Positions 57,733 to 64,000 of a stretch of DNA of 64,000 bases are shown here, piece by piece. Within the stretch, counting starts at the first letter, position 1, and the number at the start of each line of letters is the position of its first letter. The notes below the pieces were generated by a model that saw only the letters and a list, made by a program, of their open reading frames with translations, was not told the DNA's origin and ran no database searches. Origin of the DNA: DASQPR01 sp963836785 (GTDB lineage: Bacteria; Actinomycetota; Actinomycetes; Mycobacteriales; Micromonosporaceae); assembly GCA_963836785.1 (NCBI GenBank), contig CAWIKW010000025.1:62001-126000 (forward strand), in the 5' to 3' direction. The position numbers and the translations under genes were made by a program.

Positions 57733-59406
57733 TTAGCTATGCCGGCGCGACTGGACGACGCGGAACCGATTGGAAACGTAGGCGCCGTCGGTGAGTGCCG
57801 CGTTCGCCGCCGCGTTCGCACCGCTCGCGTGGAAGTCGGAGAACGCGGCCGACTGGTTGACGAACACGCCGCCGGTCAGGTTGCACGACAGGTGTACGCC
57901 GACGTCGATCGTCGCGGCCTCCATCGCGTCCAACACGCCGGGGTCGGTCGAGTAGACCGCGGCCGTGAGCGCGCCCTTCCGGCCGACGATCCGGCGGAAG
58001 ATGTCCAGGCTCTGCGCCGTCGAGTCGGTCGCCACGATGAACGTGATCGGCCCGAACCATTCGCTGTCGAACATGCCCTCGTTCGCGGCGTCCTGGGTGA
58101 GCAGGAGCGGAGTGCGTACGACCGCGCCCGGATACGTCGGGTGAGCCACCTCCCGCGAATCCAGCAGCACGGTTCCATGTGAACGGGCCGCGTCGATGCG
58201 CGACACGACGGCCTCGTTCACGATCGCGCCGGTCAACTCGACGGCGCGCGCATCGTCACCGGTCAGCTTGGCGACGGCGCCCGCTATGCCGGCCGCGACG
58301 TCGTCAAAGCTCAGGTGCCCCGACTCCGCCTCGATCCCATCCCGCGGCACCAGGATGTTCTGCGGCGTCGTACACATCTGGCCGCTGTAGAGCGTGAGCG
58401 AGAACGCGATATTCGAACACATGCCGCGGAAGTCGTCGGTCGAGTCGATCACGATGGTGTTGACGCCGGCCTTCTCCGTATACACGGACGCCTGGCGAGC
58501 GTTCTGCTCCAGCCATTCGCCGTACGCCGTCGACCCCGTGAAGTCGATGATCTTGACTTCGGGGTGGGTGGCCAGCGTCGAGGCGATCTTCTCGCCGGGA
58601 GCCTCGGGCGCGAGCAGCACGAGGTTGGGGTCGAAGCCGGCGTCCGCCAACACCTCGCGGGCGAGCTTCACGGTGATAGCCAATGGCAGCACCGCACCCG
58701 GGTGTGGCTTGACGATCACCGCGTTGCCGGTCGCGAGCGACGCGAACAGCCCGGGATACGAGTTCCAGGTCGGGAACGTGTTGCAGCCGATAACGAGGGC
58801 AACTCCGCGCGGGACCACATGGAACGTCTTGCTCATCCGCAGGGGGTCACCTTTGCCGGCTGGCTTCTCCCAGTCGGCCGTCGCCGGGTGGCGCGTCATC
58901 TCCACGTGGGCGTACGCGATCGATTCCAGTGCGCGGTCGAGCGCGTGCGCGCCACCGGCCTGGAACGCCATCACAAACGCCTGGCCGGTCGTCACGTGGA
59001 CCGCGTTGGCCAACTCGAAGATGTGCTCATGCAACCGGGCGAGGATCTCGATGCACACCGCCGTACGCACGTCCGGACCGGCATCGCGCCACTCCGGCAT
59101 CGCGGCCCGCGCGGCCAGGACCAGCGCATCCACGTCGCCATGCGGATAGGTCACGCCGAGATCGACGCCGAACGGGGAGATCTCCGAGGACACCTCGCCG
59201 GTCGTCCCTGGTTGCTCCAAGGGAAAGGCGCTTCCGAGGTACGCCTCGAAAGCCTTCTTGCCGTCGGCGGCGGCGGATTCGCCGTACACGCGTGGACTCG
59301 GCGACTCCGGATAGGCCGACCAGTAGCCGCGTTCCGCGATAGCGGCGCGTGCCTTGGCCAAGGTGTCGGCATGGGTGCCGACGAGTGCGTGAGCGGGTGC
59401 AGTCAT
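57733..59406 (-). CDS. paaN: PaaN-type aldehyde dehydrogenase (phenylacetate-degradation family)
   Basis: A 557-residue member of the aldehyde-dehydrogenase superfamily, PaaN branch. It opens ALVGTHADTLAKARAAIAERGYWSAYPESPSPRVYGE, characteristic of the family (quoted here from residue 7 in parts). GCNTFPTWNSYPGLFASLATGNAVIVKPH binds the cofactor, and the catalytic Cys is in SGQMCTTPQN with Glu in TEKAGVN. PaaN proteins occur in phenylacetate catabolic clusters as ring-opening or aldehyde-oxidising enzymes. No other paa gene is present here, so it may act separately. Confidence 0.88.
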   Translation of the reverse strand: MTAPAHALVGTHADTLAKARAAIAERGYWSAYPESPSPRVYGESAAADGKKAFEAYLGSAFPLEQPGTTGEVSSEISPFGVDLGVTYPHGDVDALVLAARAAMPEWRDAGPDVRTAVCIEILARLHEHIFELANAVHVTTGQAFVMAFQAGGAHALDRALESIAYAHVEMTRHPATADWEKPAGKGDPLRMSKTFHVVPRGVALVIGCNTFPTWNSYPGLFASLATGNAVIVKPHPGAVLPLAITVKLAREVLADAGFDPNLVLLAPEAPGEKIASTLATHPEVKIIDFTGSTAYGEWLEQNARQASVYTEKAGVNTIVIDSTDDFRGMCSNIAFSLTLYSGQMCTTPQNILVPRDGIEAESGHLSFDDVAAGIAGAVAKLTGDDARAVELTGAIVNEAVVSRIDAARSHGTVLLDSREVAHPTYPGAVVRTPLLLTQDAANEGMFDSEWFGPITFIVATDSTAQSLDIFRRIVGRKGALTAAVYSTDPGVLDAMEAATIDVGVHLSCNLTGGVFVNQSAAFSDFHASGANAAANAALTDGAYVSNRFRVVQSRRHS

Positions 59407-59622
59407 GGGGCCATTGTGCCTCGGGAGCGGGTATCGCCACGCGCTAGCGACGCCTTACCGAGCCATTACTGAGTTCCCAGAGGCGCCAGGACCGACGATC
59501 GGCACAATTTCGTCTTCACGTGATGTGGTTGTCGCCACCCGGAGCCGCGAGCCCGGCAACAGTTCCTGTCCGGCGTCTGCCGGCTGAACTCCGCCTCCCG
59601 GCCGGATATGACGGTTCGGGAT

Positions 59623-60426
59623 TTAACGACCTGGTGAGAGCTGGTTGCCGATGAGTGCCATCAAGTCGGCATGCGTTCGATGGTCCGCCGCCACAATGAG
59701 TCCGCCCGCGCCGGTGTGCAGCGGTTGCCCCTGGATTCCAGTCACCACGCATCCGGCGGCCTGGCACACGGCGATCCCGCTCGCGAAGTGCACGCTGTCC
59801 TGCAGGTCGCCATCGGTGACGTACGCGGCTCGCCGGCCGGCCGCCACCCAGGCCACCGCCAGCGTTGTCGAGACCACGCGTGGGCGGAACCGCTCGATAA
59901 ACCCCGTTTCGGCGAGCAGTCGCACGGCCCGGAACCGCGGAGCGTTCGGAAATGGCGGATCGAGATTCACATCCACCAGCCGCGACTCTGCCGAAGGAGT
60001 GAGCGGCTCGTCCACACCGTGATGGCGGATGTACGCGCGGTTTCCGTTGGTCCAGAACACCTCGTCGGCGAACGGGTCCGCTGAGGCCGCCGCGGTGATT
60101 TCCGAACCGGTCCGAAGCGCGACGTTCACAGCGACCAGCGTGCTGCGCACCGCATAGTTCAGCGTGCCGCACAGAGGATCGACCAGCCACATGCGTTCCC
60201 CGACACTGTGGCCAGTGCGCCCGCTCTCTTCACCCGTCACGGGGTCGCCCGGTCGCGCCGACTGAAGAACGTCGAGGATCGCTTGCTCCGCCTCGATGTC
60301 GGCAGCTGTGGCGAAGTCACCCCCAGACTTCTCATGACGCCGCAGCGAAAGACCGTAGTTGGCACGCACGACCGCAGCGCCGGCTTGTGCTGCCGCAATC
60401 GCCAGACACTCGTCCGTGATCATCAT
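59623..60426 (-). CDS. Inositol-monophosphatase-like protein with altered metal ligands
   Basis: A 267-residue IMPase-fold protein. GEESG (65-69) and DPLCGTLNYA (83-92) align with the metal-binding GEE and DPIDGTxNF motifs, but the second Asp of the latter is Cys86. Near the C-terminus SVHFASGIAVCQAAGC aligns with WDxAAG, and its Asp is His213. The first Asp and the Glu pair are kept. Loss of two of the three metal sites suggests that it may not be an ordinary Mg-dependent phosphatase. ATG 60426 is the start (a second ATG follows at once). It is separated from paaN by 216 bp and has no clear operon. Confidence 0.8.
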   Translation of the reverse strand: MMITDECLAIAAAQAGAAVVRANYGLSLRRHEKSGGDFATAADIEAEQAILDVLQSARPGDPVTGEESGRTGHSVGERMWLVDPLCGTLNYAVRSTLVAVNVALRTGSEITAAASADPFADEVFWTNGNRAYIRHHGVDEPLTPSAESRLVDVNLDPPFPNAPRFRAVRLLAETGFIERFRPRVVSTTLAVAWVAAGRRAAYVTDGDLQDSVHFASGIAVCQAAGCVVTGIQGQPLHTGAGGLIVAADHRTHADLMALIGNQLSPGR

Positions 60427-60506
60427 GCGTGCAGGATAGCCAGGGTCGCCACACGACCTCAGCCACGAGTTGCCCTGGGCGCACACCCGATCCGGCGGCG
60501 ATGCAG

Positions 60507-60546
60507 CGGCCGGCCGGCCGCGGGTGCACTCGCGACCGGCCGGCCG
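60507..60546 (-). terminator. 11-bp CGGCCGGCCGG hairpin after the MFS gene
   Basis: CGGCCGGCCGG (60507-60517) pairs with CCGGCCGGCCG (60536-60546) around an 18-base loop. It lies about 100 bases past the MFS stop on the minus strand and upstream of the IMPase-like gene. Confidence 0.5.
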
Positions 60547-60649
60547 TGGGTGAGACGTCGAGCTCGCCCCTTGTCGGGCCGGCGTCTCGAGCCTCGTTAC
60601 AGCGGCACGCCCTGCTCCTCGGCCGCTCCGGAGGTCGTCGCGGCGTTGG

Positions 60650-61978
60650 TCACGGCGGGCGCGGGAATGGCCGTACCCGTGATGTCGGATGCATCGGACG
60701 AGCCGTCGCGGCGGCCGAGTCGGACGGACCGTCGCCGTGGTCTCCGGTCGGCAGCTCACGCGCCCAGCGCGCCGGCGAGAAGAAGACGAACAGGAACGAG
60801 AAGAGCCCGCCGATCGCGCTGACCCACAGCGTGTTGCGGACGCCGATCGTCTGGCCGAGGATGCCACCGATCAGGCCGCCGAGCGGAAGCGTGCCCCAAA
60901 CAAGGAAGCGCATCGTTGCGTTCATGCGGCCGAGCAGCCGATCCGGCGTGAGCGCCTGGCGGAAGCTGACCTGGTTGACGTTGTAGACAACAACGCCGAT
61001 CCAGTAGACGAAGTTGCCGAGCGCCATCGCCCACAGCTTCCAGCCCGGCTGCGTCAGCGGCACGAGCAGCGCGAACGGACTCGTGACGCCGATCGAGATC
61101 CAGATGACCGGACCCTGCCCGAGCCACTTCGCGCACCGCTGCGCCGTCAACGCACCGATCAGGCCGCCGATGCTCATCAGCGAGAACACGACGCCGATCA
61201 GGCCGGCCGAGATGTGCAGATGACCGGCGAGCAGCAGGATCAGCATCGCACCGCCGATGCCGGAGAACAGGTTCGACGAACCGGTGCACGCCGCGATCGA
61301 CCGCAGGACCTTGTTGCGGACGACGAAGTTGAAGCCCTCGGAGATTTCCCGTCCGAGGTGCGCGTCCGGGCCGCGCTCGGGCCTGTCCTCGAGCTTGCGG
61401 ATCCGGCCGACGAACAACGCCGAGCCGACGAAGCTCACCGCGTCCACGATGATCGCGTAGGGCGCGGTCAGCGCCTGGATGAGAAAGCCAGCCGCGGTCG
61501 GGCCGGCGAGCTGGCTGACGCTCTGCACGCCCTGGAGCTTGGCGTTTCCTTCGACGAGACTGCCCCGCCCGACCAGGTGCGGCAAATAGCTCTGGTAGGC
61601 GACGTCGAAGAACACCGTGGCGAGCCCGGTGCCGAGGCCGACGAGATAGAGCTGCGGCATCGACAGCCAGCCCATCCACCACGCGACTGGCACGCTGCCG
61701 AGCAAGATGGCACGGGCCAGGTCGCCGGCGATCATGACATTGCGCCGGCGCAGACGGTCCACCAGCGCACCGGCCGGCAGCCCGACGATCAGGAATGCCG
61801 CCGTTTCGGCCGCAGCGAGCAGCCCGACCTCGAAGGCGCTCGCGTGCAGCGCGAGCACCGCCACCAGGGGCAATGCAAGTAGTGTGACCTGGCTCCCGAG
61901 CTGGCTCACGGTGTCCGCCAGGAAGAGCTGGCGGAAGTCGAAGTCGGCAAGCACCCCGAGCCGGTTGCGCATGGACAT
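60650..61978 (-). CDS. MFS transporter (MFS_3 type), divergent from an ArsR-like regulator
   Basis: A 442-residue transporter with twelve membrane segments, the first being FLADTVSQLGSQVTLLALPLVAVLAL. Signature A reads GALVDRLRRRNVMIAGD and the cytoplasmic YLPHLVGRGSLVEGNAKLQGVQS is typical of the EntS-like exporters. The C-terminal 40 residues are disordered and basic. ATG 61978 (or ATG 61972) fits the family; GTG 62017 would add 13 residues. It is divergent from the winged-helix regulator at 62059, with 80 bp between, so it is a likely target of that regulator. The substrate is unknown. Confidence 0.85.
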   Translation of the reverse strand: MSMRNRLGVLADFDFRQLFLADTVSQLGSQVTLLALPLVAVLALHASAFEVGLLAAAETAAFLIVGLPAGALVDRLRRRNVMIAGDLARAILLGSVPVAWWMGWLSMPQLYLVGLGTGLATVFFDVAYQSYLPHLVGRGSLVEGNAKLQGVQSVSQLAGPTAAGFLIQALTAPYAIIVDAVSFVGSALFVGRIRKLEDRPERGPDAHLGREISEGFNFVVRNKVLRSIAACTGSSNLFSGIGGAMLILLLAGHLHISAGLIGVVFSLMSIGGLIGALTAQRCAKWLGQGPVIWISIGVTSPFALLVPLTQPGWKLWAMALGNFVYWIGVVVYNVNQVSFRQALTPDRLLGRMNATMRFLVWGTLPLGGLIGGILGQTIGVRNTLWVSAIGGLFSFLFVFFSPARWARELPTGDHGDGPSDSAAATARPMHPTSRVRPFPRPP

Positions 61979-62026
61979 GCGCACAGGGTGCGTGAGCGAT
62001 TGGGAAATGTCAACCACTTATTTCAT

Positions 62027-62036
62027 GTGGCGCCAC
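62027..62036. promoter_or_regulatory. Palindrome GTGGCGCCAC between the MFS and regulator genes
   Basis: A perfect 10-bp palindrome in the 80-bp divergent gap, 49 bp from one start and 23 bp from the other. It may be the operator of the adjacent winged-helix regulator. It is short, so chance cannot be excluded. Confidence 0.35.
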
Positions 62037-62058
62037 CTGCACGTAAGCTGTGCACACC

Positions 62059-62808
62059 ATGCCATCGAACAGCACAGCGCCACAAGGCGGCGCGGACGAG
62101 CCCGTCGACGGTGCGACCGGTCACGCCGTCAACGGCGTCACCGCGCGGGAAGCCGTCGGCCCAGACGCCACGGGTCCCGACGGTGTCGACTCGGGCGCCA
62201 TGGATCCGGGCACGCCGGACTACATCGCCCCGGACTACATTGCCGCGGCCGCTGCGGGGCGCGCGGCGCCTCGGCGCCCCGCCACAGAGGCGGAGGCCCG
62301 AGCCCTGGCGTCGGCGGTCCGGCTGCGGATCATGCGGCTGTGCCTCGACCGACCGCTGACAAACAAGGAGATCGCGGAACGGCTCGGCGCGAATCCGGCC
62401 ACGACACTGCATCACGTTCGCACACTTGTCGCCACCGGATTTCTCGCGGCGCAGGAGGAACGCCGCGGCACGCGCGGTGCCCGCGAGGTGCCGTACCTGG
62501 CGACGGGCAAGTCCTGGACGTTGAGCGTGCATGACCATCGGATCGACGGCAGTGGCCGGGCGATGCTCGATGCGTTCCTCGACGAGATCGCGCACATCGA
62601 TGTGGACGCGGCGCAGGAGACCGACGACCCGACCGACCCGAGCGGTTTCAGCCGGCTCGGCCTGCGGTTGCCGCCGAAGGATCTGGTCGAACTCGGCGAC
62701 CGGATGGCCGCGTTGCTGAACGAGTATGCGATCAGGCCGGCGGACATGACCGACGGCATTCCGTACTCGATCTTCTTGGCTTTCTACCGGGACGTCACGC
62801 GGCCGTGA
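62059..62808 (+). CDS. Winged-helix (ArsR-like) transcriptional regulator
   Basis: A 249-residue regulator. The first ~75 residues are disordered, with a small duplication (PDYIAPDYIA). A winged helix-turn-helix follows at about 80-145: ALASAVRLRIMRLCLDRPLTNKEIAERLGANPATTLHHVRTL is read there in parts, ending with the wing AREVPYLATG. The C-terminal domain is helical and acidic, and probably senses a ligand or dimerises. ATG 62059 is preferred to GTG 62050. It is divergent from the MFS exporter, a common repressor-pump arrangement. A 14-bp tandem array begins 10 bases after its stop. Confidence 0.85.
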   Translation: MPSNSTAPQGGADEPVDGATGHAVNGVTAREAVGPDATGPDGVDSGAMDPGTPDYIAPDYIAAAAAGRAAPRRPATEAEARALASAVRLRIMRLCLDRPLTNKEIAERLGANPATTLHHVRTLVATGFLAAQEERRGTRGAREVPYLATGKSWTLSVHDHRIDGSGRAMLDAFLDEIAHIDVDAAQETDDPTDPSGFSRLGLRLPPKDLVELGDRMAALLNEYAIRPADMTDGIPYSIFLAFYRDVTRP

Positions 62809-63381
62809 CCCGACTGCTCTGATCTCACAAAACCTGATCCCACAAACCTGATCCCACAAACCTGATCGGACAAGCCCGATCGGACAAACTGTCCGTGTCG
62901 GCGCCGGGTTGGCCCGCGAGAATTGACCGGCCATCGTTGGCAGCTGCCTGAGTCTCTGATCGCCATGTCTGTCGGAATCGCGCCGTCGGAAATCCCCTGC
63001 TACAGGGGTCCGGACATGGTCGAGAGGACGCTCGCACAGCACCTCCGGCGCTGGGTCACTCGATGTCGAAGAATCGACTCCGAGCGGCGATACGTCCTCC
63101 CGCAACGAGCATCCTGCGCGGTCGCGCGCGGGCCGTCAAGCCCTGCATCGGCTATGACCGTCAACTCTTAGCAAGTTCCCAGTTACTCCCTGCACACAGT
63201 TACGTAGCCCAGTGTTGCGATGCCGCCGGCTCGACCGTCCCATCTGCACACCAATCCGGTTCGGCTCACCGCGGTTCGATGTGGACGATGACCGACCGTA
63301 GTCATCGCCTGCGCGAAAAACTGGCAACATCATGTCGGTTGAGCGCGCCGCCGACGAGCTAGCGGCTTGACTGCCGCATCG
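62809..63381. other. Intergenic region, no gene seen
   Basis: 573 bp between the convergent ends of the regulator and threonine synthase. It has the 14-bp tandem array and a small hairpin (CCCCTG-CTA-CAGGGG, 62994-63008). Open frames here are short and poorly composed; I find no recognisable RNA. Confidence 0.6.
62818..62888. repeat. 14-bp tandem repeat, about five copies
   Basis: CCTGATCCCACAAA begins at 62833 and 62847; diverged copies start at 62818 (15 bp), 62861 and 62875. It begins about 10 bases after the regulator's stop. It may be transcribed at the end of that message. Confidence 0.85.
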
Positions 63382-64000
63382 TCAGGAGACGAGGCCAGCT
63401 TCGCGGGCACCCTTCAGCGACGGAGCCATGCGATGCGTCGGTACGGCCTGTTCCGCGACCGCGTCGAGCGTCTTCAGGCCCTCGCCCGTGTTGAACACGA
63501 CGGTTTCGAGCGTCGGGTCGAGCTTGCCGCTCGCCACGAGCTTGCCCAACACGGCAACCGTCACACCGCCGGCCGTCTCGGCGAAGATGCCCGTCGTCGC
63601 GGCCAGCAGAGCGATAGCGGCGCGGATCTCGTCGTCGTTCGCGTCGTCCATCCAGCCGCCGCTGCGGGTGACCGTCTCGATCGCGAAGATGCCGGACGCC
63701 GGATCACCGATGTTCAGCGACTTCGCGATGCCGGTCGGCTTCACCGGCGTGATCTCCGTGCTGCCGGCACGCAGGGCCGTAGCGATCGGATTGCAGCCGA
63801 CCGACTGAGCGCCGAAGACCCGCCATCCACCCTCCGGCGCCGTTGCGAGACCGATCGAAACGAGTTCGGTGAACGCCTTGTCCACCTTGGTCAGCAGCTC
63901 ACCCGAGGCCATCGGGATAACGACCTGCGCCGGGATTCGCCAGCCGAGCTGCTCGGCGACCTCATATCCGAGCGTCTTGGAGCCCTCCGCATAGAACGGG
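63382..64000 (-). CDS. thrC: Threonine synthase, C-terminal part (truncated by window edge)
   Basis: Threonine synthase turns O-phosphohomoserine into threonine with PLP. The frame enters at the right edge and ends at 63382, giving 205 residues, the C-terminal half. PFYAEGSKTLGYEVAEQL at the edge is the family's well-known motif, followed by RIPAQVVIPMASGELL, FGAQSVGCNPI and SGIFAETAGGVTVAVLGKL (PLP and substrate domain), and the end SLKGAREAGLVS. It is the plant/actinobacterial short type. The start and PLP lysine lie outside the window. Confidence 0.9.
   Translation of the reverse strand, partial: PFYAEGSKTLGYEVAEQLGWRIPAQVVIPMASGELLTKVDKAFTELVSIGLATAPEGGWRVFGAQSVGCNPIATALRAGSTEITPVKPTGIAKSLNIGDPASGIFAIETVTRSGGWMDDANDDEIRAAIALLAATTGIFAETAGGVTVAVLGKLVASGKLDPTLETVVFNTGEGLKTLDAVAEQAVPTHRMAPSLKGAREAGLVS

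Noticed and set aside
57733..59406. Phenylacetate degradation cluster
   Set aside because: Only paaN is present; no paaABCDE, paaK or ring-hydroxylase genes adjoin it.
62941..63060. Riboswitch or structured RNA in the gap around the CCCCTG/CAGGGG hairpin
   Set aside because: The hairpin is short, the downstream genes converge on the gap, and no known riboswitch core is visible.
63063..63362. 99-codon plus-strand frame in the 573-bp gap before threonine synthase
   Set aside because: Composition is mixed, third positions are not GC-biased as in real genes here, and there is no domain or ribosome site.

Overview
The window is a 64-kb piece of chromosome from a high-GC actinobacterium. GTG starts are common, third codon positions are almost all G or C, and many genes overlap by 4 bases (ATGA or GTGA). 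Lineage markers are SepH, an XPB-type helicase beside a helicase-associated protein, a deazaflavin (F420)-type reductase, a groEL controlled by paired CIRCE sites, and futalosine-pathway menaquinone genes (mqnB, mqnD). The futalosine pathway points to Streptomyces-, Streptosporangiales- or Acidothermus-like lineages rather than mycobacteria or corynebacteria. I cannot name the genus.

Layout. 1-5.1 kb: a LuxR-type regulator cut by the left edge, a methyltransferase, transketolase and small enzymes. 5.1-12.2 kb: a minus-strand operon of eight tightly coupled genes (two SDRs, MaoC hydratase, a third SDR, quinone-oxidoreductase-like enzyme, aminoglycoside-phosphotransferase-like kinase, acyl-CoA dehydrogenase, HAD protein), headed by a TetR-type palindrome. 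The last three are separate-gene versions of the domains of human ACAD10/ACAD11, so a 4-hydroxyacyl-CoA catabolic pathway is a reasonable prediction. 12.3-25.6 kb: cyclophilin, DODA-type dioxygenase, a ThDP enzyme with a cyclase and L-serine dehydratase, a DUF4230 protein, a glutaryl-CoA-dehydrogenase-like enzyme, aldose epimerase, an exporter and pdxH.

25.9-47.5 kb: a block whose order resembles, from memory, the M. tuberculosis stretch from citA to XPB: citA, serC, sepH, (methyltransferase, aldo/keto reductase, thpR), MFS, marR, DUF2530, osmC, DUF3027, MFS-mqnB-mqnD, cold-shock protein, HAD, helicase-associated protein, XPB. 47.5-64 kb: agmatinase family, FAD oxidase, glpD, dipeptidase, groEL, a frameshifted repeat-rich membrane protein, paaN, an inositol-monophosphatase-like protein with altered metal ligands, an MFS/ArsR-type divergent pair, and the C-terminal part of threonine synthase at the right edge.

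The intergenic DNA is the least ordinary part. Several genes are followed by very long hairpins (18-25 bp stems). Two of these share a 20-base loop on different stems. Three are followed, at 38, 51 and 38 bases on the same strand, by a conserved 23-bp box. There are also at least six unrelated short tandem repeats (14, 21, 22, 34 and 39 bp units) between genes. Two genes (DUF3027 and the Pro/Gly-repeat membrane protein) look interrupted by single-base frameshifts. I saw no tRNA, rRNA, CRISPR array, insertion sequence, prophage or replication origin.
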